Shown in pieces: positions 26,992-36,440 of a stretch of 64,000 nt of DNA; positions within the stretch are counted from its first letter, which is position 1, and every line of letters begins with the position of its first letter. Position numbers and translations under genes: made by a program. Source of the DNA: Terrirhizobium terrae (GTDB taxonomy: Bacteria; Pseudomonadota; Alphaproteobacteria; Rhizobiales; Rhizobiaceae); assembly GCF_030323265.1 (NCBI RefSeq), contig NZ_CP104991.1, forward strand, positions 310,001-374,000, read 5' to 3'. The notes under the pieces are model-generated. The model saw only the letters and a list, made by a program, of their open reading frames with translations. It was not told the DNA's origin and ran no database searches.

Positions 26992-27293
26992 TCGGTATTC
27001 CTTCCCAGCGCAAAGCGATGTGGGAAGGACTTCAAAGAATTCAAGCGGCTCGGCCAAGTTTAGCTTATGAAGGGATGAGAACCACCGCCCGACTTATAAT
27101 ATTCGCCAAGCATCTGAAAATACTGTCACTCAGGACCGTTGCCTTGGCAGCAGGCCGCCGGAAATCCGCACCTCATCGTCGGCCCTCACTTGCACTAGAG
27201 AATTCACCAGGACGGTCGTTTAGAGTTGAGTCTCTGCCTTAATTTTCGCCTTTACTCATCCGCGCGCTACATAGGTTTTTTGGGAGCACAAAT

Positions 27294-27551
27294 ATGCGAA
27301 CCGTGTACTGGGATAAGCCGGTGGATTTTGATGGCCGCCTGATCTTCGGGCCTATGGAGGCGCACAAGTCTATGATGGGCGCCAGCTGGGTGACGATTAG
27401 AGACCGTCCGTTTGCTGCCGCAGCAAACAGCATCAATGACGCTCTGAACGGTCGCGTATCTCCTGACTTCGCGCGGGAATTATTCGAAACGGCGCTGAAA
27501 TCCCGGCGCCATATTCGATTGCAGCTTAAACAGCAGCGTTCAGTGCTTTGA
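27294..27551 (+). CDS. DUF982 protein
   Basis: 85 residues. DUF982 pattern: VDFDGRLIFGPMEAHKSMMGASWVTIRDRPFAAAANSINDALNGRVSPDFARELFETALKS. GGGAGCACAAAT precedes ATG 27294. First of two adjacent DUF982 genes. Confidence 0.65.
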   Translation: MRTVYWDKPVDFDGRLIFGPMEAHKSMMGASWVTIRDRPFAAAANSINDALNGRVSPDFARELFETALKSRRHIRLQLKQQRSVL

Positions 27552-27597
27552 ACCTTTACAACCCTCGGCCAATCGAACCCGCGGGAAAGGGAAGCTC

Positions 27598-27864
27598 GTG
27601 AACTCCGTAATCCCCGTAGGTTTCGGTCTCGAGTGGGAGTTTGCTGTCTTCGTTCAAGATGGCCTGCTCGATAAGCCCATCACTGGGCCAAGAGCGGCTC
27701 TCAAATTTCTTCATGAAAATTTTCGCCATCAAACCGGAGCACCTTTCCGCGCTGCGATTGCTGACTGCAACAGTGCGCTCACATATCGCTGCGATGCCGA
27801 GATTGCCAGATTTTCATTTATCGCGGCCTACGCAGATTACAGAGTGAAGCTCGATCGCCGCTAA
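27598..27864 (+). CDS. DUF982 protein
   Basis: 88 residues with GPRAALKFLHENFRHQTGAPFRAAIADCNSALTYRCDAEIARFSFIAAYADYRV, the usual DUF982 fold elements. GTG start after AAAGGGAAGCTC. Tandem with the preceding DUF982 gene, 46 bp apart; may be duplicates that diverged. Confidence 0.68.
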   Translation: MNSVIPVGFGLEWEFAVFVQDGLLDKPITGPRAALKFLHENFRHQTGAPFRAAIADCNSALTYRCDAEIARFSFIAAYADYRVKLDRR

Positions 27865-27930
27865 TGCTAAGGCAAAGGCTCCAGGAAAAGAGGTTGCTCC
27901 TGGCTCTGCGTCAGTCCATACCTTGAACGA

Positions 27931-28383
27931 TTATCGTTCGCTGATGCTCGGCAGATGAAGCGCGACATCTCGTCGACCTCTTTCGTCGAGAGTTTCGACG
28001 TTTGCTTGCCAGAAAGCCTCTGCTTCGGAAGGATCATTCTCCCATGACCGCGTGGTGACGATATTGTCATCCACCTTCGCCCGGCGTCGTCCACCGAGAT
28101 TGAGGTAACGCATCGCGGTCGCATACGAGGATGTTTCACCCTGATCCTCGCTGAGCTGGCTTTCCGGCCTCGGGTGCGATTGACCCAATATTTGCAGCAG
28201 GGCTTCAAATTCGGGCTTGCCCACATTGCGATTGAGGAAATCCGCCACAGGAATGCGGGTTACCTGACCGCCTGAAGGCGCGTTCGCTTCATGCACCACC
28301 ACCGTTTCACCCGAGACCTGATGCTTTTCAAGCGACCACCGGTCGCCATTTGAACTGACGGAGAAATCTTGTTTATCGATCAT
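27931..28383 (-). CDS. Hypothetical protein
   Basis: 150 residues (MIDKQDFSVSSNGDRWSLEKHQVSGETVVVHEANAPSGGQVTRIPVADFLNRN...). Soluble and acidic. The N-terminal half (SSNGDRW, HEANAPSGGQVTRIPVADFL) is a pattern I have met in rhizobial small proteins of unknown role. AAGGAACC lies before ATG. Confidence 0.62.
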   Translation of the reverse strand: MIDKQDFSVSSNGDRWSLEKHQVSGETVVVHEANAPSGGQVTRIPVADFLNRNVGKPEFEALLQILGQSHPRPESQLSEDQGETSSYATAMRYLNLGGRRRAKVDDNIVTTRSWENDPSEAEAFWQANVETLDERGRRDVALHLPSISER

Positions 28384-28602
28384 CGAATGTGGTTCCTTAC
28401 GGTTGCTGATCGAGACGCAAAAGCGCGTACGATCTGCTTGATAGGAAAGGTCTGATACTCATAACGCCGACACCCAAACGAGCCAGGCGTGGCGGTGTTC
28501 CAGGTGCGCTCCCGCGCTCAAGCTCGATCGCAAGCCGTTTTTGTTCTGGTGGGATGGCCGCACCTGGATGCGTTGATTACCTGCTGCCTGGAGGGTTGGC
28601 GA

Positions 28603-28878
28603 TCAGGCACGATCGTAGGTAAAGGATGTCAGCAGCGTCGTAACAAAGTTGCTCGCCCGCTCTTTGACCAAAACCTCAGTCCATTCGTCCGTGCCACGAA
28701 GCCGCAAGTCCGTTTGGATGCTGTCGACTGCGGCTTCTTCGATCCGTTTGATATGTGTTTTGAAAGCTTCTTCGCCGCTTCCGTGGTACATATCGCGTAT
28801 CACCATCCGCAGGATTTCCTGGATCGCAATCTGCCAAGCCGTATTGATCGCCTGCAGTTCGTTTTTGTCTGGTGACAT
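28603..28878 (-). CDS. Hypothetical helical protein
   Basis: 91 residues (LQAINTAWQIAIQEILRMVIRDMYHGSGEEAFKTHIKRIEEAAVDSIQ). Amphipathic helices and AGGAGCATGCC before ATG. Family unknown. Part of a run of small minus-strand stress-type genes (27.9-29.9 kb). Confidence 0.6.
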   Translation of the reverse strand: MSPDKNELQAINTAWQIAIQEILRMVIRDMYHGSGEEAFKTHIKRIEEAAVDSIQTDLRLRGTDEWTEVLVKERASNFVTTLLTSFTYDRA

Positions 28879-28957
28879 GGCATGCTCCTAATGCGGCCCT
28901 CACGGGAGCGGTCGCTTCGTCAAGCCGGGACGTGCCCCGGTTTAATCTGCTGGCGAT

Positions 28958-29353
28958 TTAGGCCTGCCGAGCCTTGCGGTTCGCATAGCGGCGATCGCGC
29001 GCGGCCTTCCGAGCAGCATCATCCTCAACGACACGTCTGATCCTTGCACTCTCTGCGATCGCGCGCTCCTCCGTTTCCGCTAACGCAGCAGCTTCGATAG
29101 CTGCCTGCTTTTCGGCCGCATCGGCGTCGCGTCGGTTACGCTCCTCAACTTTGAGACGGTCTCGTTCTACACGGCGTAAGTCGCGCGCTTGAACAAGTGC
29201 GGTGCGCTCGGCCTGTTTTGCATCCCGTATGGGATCGTTAGCGGTCTTGGCTACCTGGTAAGCGGCAAGGAGCGCCGCTTTCGCATGAGCAGCAGCGGAT
29301 AGTCGGTCAGCGAGTTCAGTGTTTCCAAAGTTTCTCAAATAGTATGTCCTCAA
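28958..29353 (-). CDS. DUF6481-type coiled-coil protein
   Basis: 131 residues, almost entirely charged helix (RDAKQAERTALVQARDLRRVERDRLKVEERNRRDADAAEKQAA). High Ala/Arg/Glu, no membrane segment. Matches what I recall of DUF6481 proteins found beside cold-shock genes in rhizobia. Possibly RNA-associated; unproven. Confidence 0.6.
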   Translation of the reverse strand: MRTYYLRNFGNTELADRLSAAAHAKAALLAAYQVAKTANDPIRDAKQAERTALVQARDLRRVERDRLKVEERNRRDADAAEKQAAIEAAALAETEERAIAESARIRRVVEDDAARKAARDRRYANRKARQA

Positions 29354-29368
29354 GCGCCGATGGCGCGG

Positions 29369-29593
29369 TTAGCGCACCTTGGTGCGTTTGGCGACGAGTG
29401 CGGCGGTTGCCGACATCCGTTCAGCCTGCTCTTTCGCAAGCCTTGCTTCTCTGAGCCGTAATGTCTTCGCCTCGCGTGCGTGTTCTTCCGACTGCAACTC
29501 TTCCAACGCGTTGTTCTTGGAAAAGAATTGGGATTGAACGTTGCCGAAGGCGACTTCGGCTTGCTGGCGAGATTTGCTGTATGTTTCCGTCAT
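29369..29593 (-). CDS. Hypothetical small charged helical protein
   Basis: 74 residues (MTETYSKSRQQAEVAFGNVQSQFFSKNNALEELQSEEHAREAKTLRLREARLAKEQ). GGAGGAGTCC precedes ATG 29593; the longer frame is unlikely. Compositionally like the adjacent DUF6481 protein, 15 bp downstream, and probably in one transcript with it. Confidence 0.65.
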   Translation of the reverse strand: MTETYSKSRQQAEVAFGNVQSQFFSKNNALEELQSEEHAREAKTLRLREARLAKEQAERMSATAALVAKRTKVR

Positions 29594-29626
29594 GGACTCC
29601 TCCATCGTCGGTCGTTCGACCAAATT

Positions 29627-29652
29627 AAAAAGGCCAGGCAAGCCGCCTGGCC
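29627..29652 (-). terminator. cspA intrinsic terminator
   Basis: GGCCAGGC/GCCTGGCC 8-bp stem with a 5-base loop, followed on the minus strand by TTTTTAATTT. A textbook rho-independent terminator 63 bp beyond the cspA stop, isolating it from the small genes downstream. Confidence 0.85.
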
Positions 29653-29714
29653 TCAGACTGATAAGTGCTTCCGGCGATGCCAGTACATCCGTGGTCAAAG
29701 GGAAGCAGATATCA

Positions 29715-29924
29715 CTAAGCGGACTGCAGATTGCAGGCCGACATCTTGCCCGACTTCATGTCGCGCTCAAGTTCGAAGCCGATCTTCTGACCTTCAACGA
29801 GTTCGCGCATTCCGGCGCGCTCGACAGCGGAGATGTGAACGAAAGCGTCAGCGCCGCCATTGTCAGGCTGGATAAAGCCGAAGCCCTTGGTGGAGTTGAA
29901 CCATTTTACTGTGCCAGTGGTCAT
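29715..29924 (-). CDS. cspA: CspA-family cold shock protein
   Basis: 69 residues. Single cold-shock domain with RNP1 KGFGFIQPD and RNP2 AFVHISAVE, beginning [16 protein letters not shown]. Binds single-stranded RNA/DNA and melts secondary structure. Start at ATG 29924; upstream in-frame codons are not needed. A good promoter lies about 145 bp upstream, giving the long leader typical of csp genes. Confidence 0.93.
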   Translation of the reverse strand: MTTGTVKWFNSTKGFGFIQPDNGGADAFVHISAVERAGMRELVEGQKIGFELERDMKSGKMSACNLQSA

Positions 29925-30071
29925 GATGAACCCTTTCAAAGCATAGATTGAGGGACCGCGAGGCAAATGCTACGCGGGTATGAACCGACTATTTTTGAAA
30001 GAGAAGTTCGCTTAAAACGCGGTGCCAATCACGCCGTAGACAAGCTCGGCAAACAAAAGATCGATTTAAGA

Positions 30072-30100
30072 TACATAGGCTGCAAACAGTCCGGCGTCAA
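30072..30100 (-). promoter_or_regulatory. cspA promoter with long leader
   Basis: Minus strand TTGACG (30095-30100), 17 bases, TATGTA (30072-30077). Predicted transcript start near 30065, so the 5' leader is about 140 nt, as expected of a cold-shock mRNA. Confidence 0.65.
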
Positions 30101-30333
30101 CGTTTAGTTTTTTTGACGAGCGCGATCGCCACTTTAGGTTGTTGCAAACTCAAGCACATGTAGTCCGAGGCGTTTACAGGAAAAACGAAGGTGGCCGACC
30201 AATGTCCTTTGCGTGCCACAAGGTTTCAGACGGAATAGCCGGACGTCGACCTCCTCCCCGCGCGTCTTGCCTCCCTCCGTTAACCAGACGCCGAGCCGCT
30301 ACATCAGCAGTTGGTGAGCAGTGCAGAGCTACC

Positions 30334-30854
30334 TTACTCGGTCATTGCCGCGTGTATCGACCGAATGACGAGCTCGAAGTCGTACGGCTTGGCAACAAAG
30401 GAACGCCGGGCGGCAGCTCACCTGCGCCCGGGATAAACCTGCCTGATGTGACAATGATTTTGATGGGTGGCCAACGATCGCGAACGAATGCTGCAAGTTT
30501 TAGTCCGTCCATCGTACCCGGCATATCGATATCGGTGAAGATCATCCGGATATCAGCATGGCGTTCGATGATGGCGATTGCGGCTGCAGCACTATCGGCC
30601 TCGAAGACCTGAAAGCCAGCTACTTCCAGTTCGTCCACGATTGCAAGCCGGATTAGGGCCTCATCCTCGACGACGAGAACGGTGATGGGTTCGGAATGCA
30701 CGGGCTGTCTCGTTTCGGTTAGAGAGAAGTGGCCCTGCTTCAAGCCCTCAAACATTTTGTCTGATACCGTATCAAATAGACCGTTGCGTGTTTCGTTCCA
30801 GTAGTGCCACGAAACTCCGAAGCGTTTTTCCTCGTGATCGTCGTTTTCAGTCAA
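30334..30854 (-). pseudogene. Single-domain response regulator, frameshifted near its C-terminus
   Basis: Receiver with ITVLVVEDEALIRLAIVDELEVAGF, phospho-site D in IFTDIDMPGTMDG and RDRWPPIKIIVTSG, very like the 26.4-kb receiver. The frame changes at an A-run (30397-30399). One extra base restores PFVAKPYDFELVIRSIHAAMTE, including the conserved KPY lysine, and a stop at 30334. As read, the lysine needed for signalling is lost. The unusual 50-residue N-terminal extension (KRFGVSWHYWNET) may be non-coding; the true start could be internal. Confidence 0.75.
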
Positions 30855-31389
30855 GTGCGAATAGGAATGTGCCTGTAGCCGTCATCGAGATCGACACAAT
30901 TGCCCGGTGGGCTCTTGCGCAATCCATGGTCTTGGTGTGTCCGCGGTCCCCTGCATTGCGTTGAGAAACATCTCTTTGCCGATTGTCTCGGCGCCGTTTG
31001 GCGAACCGCACATATTTCGGCCGATCGGGCTCGTGCAAAGGCGGTCCTGCACTCGCAGTGCGATTATTGATCGGCTACATCATCATCTGAGCAGGATCAC
31101 CGATCCGTACGGTATAGCTCTTTGAGCGAGCCTAATAAGTCAGGCCCATATGGGCCCGCTAATCGTTGATGGTTACAAAGCTCTTGAATGGAATCGAACT
31201 GGCGACACGGTCATTACGAATTTTCTCAGTTCAAGGTTCGTCTGCCGACCAAGAGCTTGGTTTCACCGCACGACTGATTGGGGATGGGACCGAAAAACCG
31301 TCTCCATAATCATAACTGCAGGTAGTGGTCATTAATGCAACTGCTCCGCATTGGTCGCTTGGCTATGGCATAAGACGGTTTTCAACACC
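30855..31389. other. 535-bp gap without a supportable gene
   Basis: Short frames only. GGAATCGAACTGGC near 31190 looks like the reverse of a tRNA T-arm, but no acceptor or anticodon arms fit around it. Possibly the site of an eroded tRNA or integration scar. Confidence 0.4.
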
Positions 31390-31733
31390 TCAGGTTCGCT
31401 GCGACATCAGTTTCGCAACCTCGGTCATATGCTGCGTTCCCCAAGCACAAAGTGGCCTCAGCGCCTCGGCGAGCGTCTCGCCGAACGGCGTAAGTGAGTA
31501 TTCCACTTTCGGGGGATTTCCTTGAAGTCGTGCCGATCGACAATCCCGTCGGCTTCTAGTTCTTTAAGCTGCTGGATGAGCATCTTGTCGCTGACGTTAC
31601 CGACAGCGCGCCTGAGGTCGCCGTAACGTCGAGCTTCGTGAGCGAGGTGAAACAAGATCAACGGCTTCCATTTCCCGCCAATGACAGCGAGTGATGCGTC
31701 GAGCCCGCAGAGGAAATTGGACGTAACCATCAT
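31390..31733 (-). pseudogene. HxlR-family regulator, frameshifted
   Basis: HxlR winged helix: GGKWKPLILFHLAHEARRYGDLRRAV and SDKMLIQQLKELEADGIVDR. The frame breaks in a G5 run (31511-31515). With six G the reading becomes IPPKVEYSLTPFGETLAEAL, the normal HxlR wing, ending at 31390. GAGGAAATTC precedes ATG 31733. HxlR proteins sense aldehydes or redox stress and usually regulate an adjacent oxidoreductase, here the divergent SDR gene. Confidence 0.82.
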
Positions 31734-31824
31734 GAATTTCCTCACTTACCAAAAGGTGCATACTGGCAACAATGAAAGCGCTTGTCTATCTTGTTTTCAT
31801 ACGACATTCTGAAAGGTAACTTTG

Positions 31825-32571
31825 ATGGGCAGACTTCAAGGCAATATTGCCGTCATCACAGGCGGAAACAGTGGGATCGGTCTGGCGACGGCGAAACGGT
31901 TCGTTGCGGAGGGCGCCGAGGTATTCATCACCGGCCGCCGTCAAGAGGAACTCGACAGAGCGGTTGAAGCTATTGGCGGTGGAGTGACGGCGGTACAAGG
32001 GGACGTGTCGCGGCTGGACGATCTCGATCGGTTGTTCGAAACGGTGCGGGAGAAGAGCGGGCGAATTGACATCCTCTTCGCGAATGCAGGTTTAGGCACA
32101 TTCGCCCCGCTCGGTGCGATTGACGAGGCGTCTTTCGATCAGACATTCAACGTCAACGTCAAAGGTACGTTGTTCACCGTGCAGAAAGCACTTCCGCTTA
32201 TGCAGAGGGGCGGATCGATCATCTTAACCGGATCGACAACCGGCTCCATCGGAACTGCAGCGTTCAGCGTATATAGCGCCACAAAGGCAGCAATCCGCAA
32301 CTTTGCCCGCAGCTGGGCCTTAGATCTTAAGGGGTCGGGTATCCGGGTTAATGTGCTATCGCCCGGTGCCACGGAGACGCCTGGTCTGAAGGGGCTCGTA
32401 ACACCTGCAGAGGAGTCTGCGCTGCTTCAAGGTCTAGCGGCACAGATTCCGCTCGGCCGGGTCGCAAATCCCGAAGAGATTGCGGCTGTCGCCCTCTTCC
32501 TGGCTTCAGAAGATAGTAGCTTTATGACAGGCGGCGAAGTCTTCGCTGACGGTGGCGCAGCGCAGGTTTAG
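31825..32571 (+). CDS. Classical short-chain dehydrogenase/reductase
   Basis: 248 residues. [13 protein letters not shown] cofactor motif, [10 protein letters not shown], catalytic S in [10 protein letters not shown] and [13 protein letters not shown] as YxxxK, then the PG motif [10 protein letters not shown]. Full-length, with [11 protein letters not shown] at the end as in 3-oxoacyl-ACP reductase-like SDRs. Substrate unknown. Divergent from the HxlR gene, its likely regulator. Confidence 0.9.
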   Translation: MGRLQGNIAVITGGNSGIGLATAKRFVAEGAEVFITGRRQEELDRAVEAIGGGVTAVQGDVSRLDDLDRLFETVREKSGRIDILFANAGLGTFAPLGAIDEASFDQTFNVNVKGTLFTVQKALPLMQRGGSIILTGSTTGSIGTAAFSVYSATKAAIRNFARSWALDLKGSGIRVNVLSPGATETPGLKGLVTPAEESALLQGLAAQIPLGRVANPEEIAAVALFLASEDSSFMTGGEVFADGGAAQV

Positions 32572-32652
32572 GATCTGGAAGCCCCAAGCGTGATTGCCTG
32601 GGGCCCTTCGGGGCAAGAATGTGATAGCTAAAATCCCAACCGGCCGAGGACT

Positions 32653-32983
32653 CTAATCTTTGCCGCTTCGCCAGTAGTGGTCGATGATATGCTGGCCATT
32701 GTTGACGATCCGTTGACCCAGCTCCGGATCACCGCCTTGCATCGTACGCGGATCGCCGCCGCAGAGGCGGATGAAGGCAACTTGCTGAACCGTGAACAGG
32801 AAATAGTCTTTGCTGGTTGGCTCGAACTGAAAGACCCGACTGTTCGAGTCTTTCCGAAACTTCGGCCGCCGCCTCATCGATTGCTTTGAAAACGGTCTCC
32901 AGCATCGTTTGCTCTGCAGCTTCGCGGATTTCGAGAAATTCCCGTTGCTCGGGAGTTGGCAAGGTGCAAGTCTTCTCGTTCAT
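32653..32983 (-). pseudogene. Hypothetical protein, probably frameshifted
   Basis: N-terminal half from ATG 32983 (GGAGAACCT before it): MNEKTCTLPTPEQREFLEIREAAEQTMLETVFKAIDEAAAEV. A second frame continues VFQFEPTSKDYFLFTVQQVAFIRLCGGDPRTMQGGDPELGQRI. Both look protein-like, and they join near 32860 with a one-base surplus or two-base loss. Alternatively two overlapping small genes. Family not recognised. Confidence 0.45.
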
Positions 32984-33023
32984 AGGTTCTCCATAACGTC
33001 TGGTATGCAGCGTTGAAAATGCC

Positions 33024-34342
33024 TCACTGCGAGCCGAATTCGGCACGCATAATGGTTCCGCCGCCGGGCGCACTCAGGATCGAAATTCTGCCATCGTGTC
33101 GCTCAATGATTTGCTACACCAGGTTCAGGCCGAGGCCGCTGCCCGTAGACCGTGGTCTCAGGCGGTGGAATGGGTCGAAGACGCGATCGCGCTCCTCAAG
33201 GGGTATGCCCGGACCATCGTCCTGAACCTCGAAGCCGGAACCTGTCACGCGCAAAATGACATGGTGCCCGCCGTGCTCGATCGCGTTCTGGACAAGGTTC
33301 GTCATTACCCGCTCGATCGCACCCGCGTCACCACGAAGCACTGACGCGCCTTCGATCTGCACCTCTATCGTGCGCAATGAGGCAATAAATAGCGGTGCCA
33401 GATCCGCCGCGACGCGACGGGCGAGAGCTCCTAGATCGACGCGTTCGTCGGCCCGTTTGGCATCCAAGCGCTGTATGTCAAGCATTTGCTCGGCAAGATT
33501 GCTCAGGCGTGCCACATCGGCGCTTAGCTTGCGTGTCGCCGGTTCGGCCGCTGTATCAATTTTCAAGCGCAGGATGGCGATGGGCGTGCGCAATTCGTGC
33601 GCGGCGGAGGCGATAAAACGCCGTTGCCGTTCATAGCCCTCGTCAAGCCGGCGAAGGGCGTCGTTCACCGCGCGCACCAATGGCGCGATCTCACGTGGCA
33701 CGTGCTCCTCGCTCAGGCGTCGCCCACGCCGGTTTGCATCGATCTGCTCAGCTTCCCTGGCGATCCTGGACACGCCGGCAAGTGCTTGCCGCACGATCCA
33801 CGGCGTTACTACCAGCGAGATCAGCGCCAATGCAAGGAAGATAGGAATGACGATGACATTGGACGCGAGCAGAACGACAAGACTGACGCCTGTCAGCTTG
33901 CCATGTCCCAGGATCGTCAGCGCTCCGCCCGGAGCGATCTCGCGCCGGATTATCGCCGACAACCGATAGGGGGATTGCGATCGCGCAGATGCGCATAGGA
34001 CAGATCCTTCAATCGGCCAAGAAGCGATGAATATTGCGACGGGATGTCGCCGAACGTCACGTTCCGGCCGACATCGTCCTCAGCAACGAACCAAAGGTCG
34101 GGAGATTCATCACGAAGCTCGGCGAGCTCGGCTGTTTCGCGGATCGAGAGCCCACCATCCTGATCCCGGACGATTGCGCGCGCGATCACCGGAGTTATCG
34201 TCTCGTCGATATAGAGCCCGCCGCTGTCCATGCGAAGCGCCAAAGCCATGAAGAATGTACAGGCGATGAGCAGTGTGGCAAGCTGGAAGATCAGCGGCTT
34301 TACGATCAGGGGGCGCTTTAGCGACGGCTGACCTCGCTTCAT
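33024..34342 (-). pseudogene. Two-component sensor histidine kinase, frameshift plus in-frame amber
   Basis: N-terminal membrane segment (PLIFQLATLLIACTFFMALAL), a short periplasmic loop, a second transmembrane helix (VVLLASNVIVIPIFLALALI), HAMP-like linker, then HisKA (SAAHELRTPIAILRLKID) and HATPase (NLVQNAIEHGG, DDGPGIP, GSGLGLNLV). The G5 run at 33969-33973 must be six to join the halves. After GLGLNLV there is TAG (33114-33116), and the same frame then continues QIIERHDGRISILSAPGGGT to 33024, which is normal for the family. Overlaps the response regulator start by 4 bp. Confidence 0.83.
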
Positions 34343-35010
34343 GTCAGATCCTTCAACAGGTAGCCGACACCCTTGATCGCATGGATTTCGATGCCCGCGT
34401 TCGCTTCAGCGAACTTGCGGCGGAGACGCGAGATGTGGGAGTCCAGCGTATTCGACTGCACGTCGTCGTCGAAACCAAAAACAGCCTGTTCCAAGGCCTC
34501 TCTCACCACCGTTCTACCACGACGTTTTACGAGAGCTGCTAAAACGCGCAACTCGCGGCGGGTCAGATCGAGCCTCGCGCCACCGACGCTGGCCTCGTCA
34601 TTCGAGACGTCGAACACAAGCGCCCCGACATGAATTTCCTCACTCACCAGATGGGGGCGCCTTCGAACCGCACGAATGCGGGCAAACATCTCGTCGACAT
34701 CGAACGGCTTGGTAAGATAATCATCAGCGCCGTTGTCGAGGCCGGCGATGCGGTCTGTCACCTCCCCGCGTGCGCTTAACACGATGACGGCAAGGCCAGG
34801 GTGGGTTTCGCGCAGCACTGGCAGGAGCGACAACCCGTCCCCATCCGGAAGAGTGCGATCAAGCAACACAAGATCATAGGATCCAGACATGGCTGCCTCC
34901 TGTGCTATCGAGATGCGGTCCGCCTGATCGACAACGAAGCGCTCTCGCTCAAGCGCAACCCGCAGCGCATTTGCGAATTCTGCCTCGTCCTCTACGATCA
35001 GTACTCTCAA
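34339..35010 (-). CDS. OmpR/PhoB-family response regulator
   Basis: 223 residues. Receiver with LIVEDEAEFANALRVALE, phospho-site D in LVLLDRTLPDGDG and YLTKPFDVDEM, then a winged-helix output (LDLTRRELRVLAALVKRRGRTVVREAL, SRLRRKF, GVGYLL). Intact, unlike its cognate kinase, with which it overlaps (ATGA). Related to QseB/TctD types; targets unknown. Confidence 0.93.
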   Translation of the reverse strand: MRVLIVEDEAEFANALRVALERERFVVDQADRISIAQEAAMSGSYDLVLLDRTLPDGDGLSLLPVLRETHPGLAVIVLSARGEVTDRIAGLDNGADDYLTKPFDVDEMFARIRAVRRRPHLVSEEIHVGALVFDVSNDEASVGGARLDLTRRELRVLAALVKRRGRTVVREALEQAVFGFDDDVQSNTLDSHISRLRRKFAEANAGIEIHAIKGVGYLLKDLT

Positions 35011-35198
35011 CGATCACACCTCGCTTCACCACTGTGCCGGGATTAAGTCTTCAAGTCCGCAATAGACTGTTGCCGCACCCTGTTATTATTAGCGCAACAT
35101 TGCAAAATCCTGGCGTCACGGAACTTGTGGCGGTGATTTACACCCTCCACAGATTCATCGGTGCTCTTCATTGATGCCTTGGATCCAAGTGTAAAAAC

Positions 35199-36345
35199 TC
35201 ACCGTCGCGTTGCAGACAAGTTCTTGTCCTGCAGCCACGTTCGGATTGCCTGGACAACCTCCGGCTTGCGCTCCAGCGGCAGCCAATGCGCCCCGAGCAG
35301 GTTTACGATGCTCAAGTCGGCGCAGGCCGCGCGCATCGGCTCGCCGTAGCGATTACCTTTGATGGTATTGATCTGGTCATACTCGCCATTCACGAACAGC
35401 ACGGGCAGCGATATCTGGCCGCCGTCCGGCGCGCTGCGGGCGTAGGCAATATTGGCCGCGTCGTTCAAATACCACGCGCAAGGTGGGCGAAAGCCATGGG
35501 CATCGAACGCCTCGACTAGGGCGTCGAAGTCGGCTGCGGGCCAAAGCGCCGGGTCGGGCTTGGTCGGGGGCTCGATGCGCCTCGCCAAAGCGTCCGCCTT
35601 TGCGCGTCACCAGCGCATTTGCCGATGGCTTGCGGACGCTTGTCGGATCGCCGGGGCGGTAGATCGACGCCAGTGATGCCGCCTTGTCCGCGTCAAGATC
35701 CGAGACCGCCGCCTCGAAGTGGGTCGTGTAGTAGCGGTAATAGTCCCACTGCCCGTCCGGATACTCATCAGCCGGGTAGATCGTCCGGTCAATCAAAGGC
35801 ACAAGGGTGGGCAAAGCGTTCGCATCCGGAAAATAAGGAACAGAGATCAGCACAAGACCGCGGCTGCGGGCGGGCTCGTGCGCAACCAGCGACCCGGCAA
35901 TGACGCTGCCCCAGTCATGGCCGACCCAGATCGCAGGCTCGCCTCCGAGATGGTCATGCAATTCCGCCATGTCCCGGACGACCTGTTCGTTGGTGTAGGC
36001 GGCGGAAGCAGTGGGTGCTGACGAGCCACCATATCCTCGCATGTCGGGCGCGATGCACCGCCAGCCGTCGGATGCAAAGGCCACCATCTGCGCACGCCAG
36101 ATAAGGCTGAGCTCCGGCCAGCCGTGGAGAAAGATCATCAGCGGCCCATCGGCCGGCCCGCATTCGAGATAACGTGTCGTATGGCGGGGAGAAGAAAACG
36201 TTCGGGACGAAATAGCGGCCGAGGTTGCCGCCCACGCTGCAGAGGGCAACGCTGCTGCAGCTCCCAATGCCTTGAGAACTGTCCGACGTTTTAGTCTGTG
36301 TCTTGTGGCATCGAGCCCGAGGTATCTTGCAGAATCCATCTTCAT
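35199..36345 (-). pseudogene. Epoxide hydrolase/dehalogenase-like alpha/beta hydrolase with Tat signal, frameshifted
   Basis: A Tat signal (KRRTVLKALGAAAALPSAAWA) precedes an alpha/beta hydrolase: oxyanion HGWP (FLHGWPELSLIW), nucleophile elbow VGHDWGSVIAG (Asp, as in epoxide hydrolases) and the catalytic histidine region NLLGAHWLPLERKPE. The frame changes near 35597 (one surplus base in a C pair); continuation MARRIEPPTKPDPALWP rejoins the homology and runs to 35199. Periplasmic detoxification of epoxides or halides is plausible. Confidence 0.8.
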
Positions 36346-36440
36346 CTCCTTTCACATGCATTTCAGATAGGCTTGACATGGGCGTACGATAAGCGCGGTA
36401 ATCCCACATGAGGCTTTAAGTAAAACTTCAAGGTAGATCG

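Noticed and set aside
31150..31335. Possible tRNA or tRNA remnant near 31190
   Set aside because: Only a T-arm-like sequence is visible. No acceptor stem, D-arm or anticodon arm folds around it.
32581..32620. Terminator after the 31825-32571 SDR gene
   Set aside because: GCCCC-TTC-GGGGC can pair, but a longer competing fold with CCCCA/TGGGG and no T-run make it unclear.
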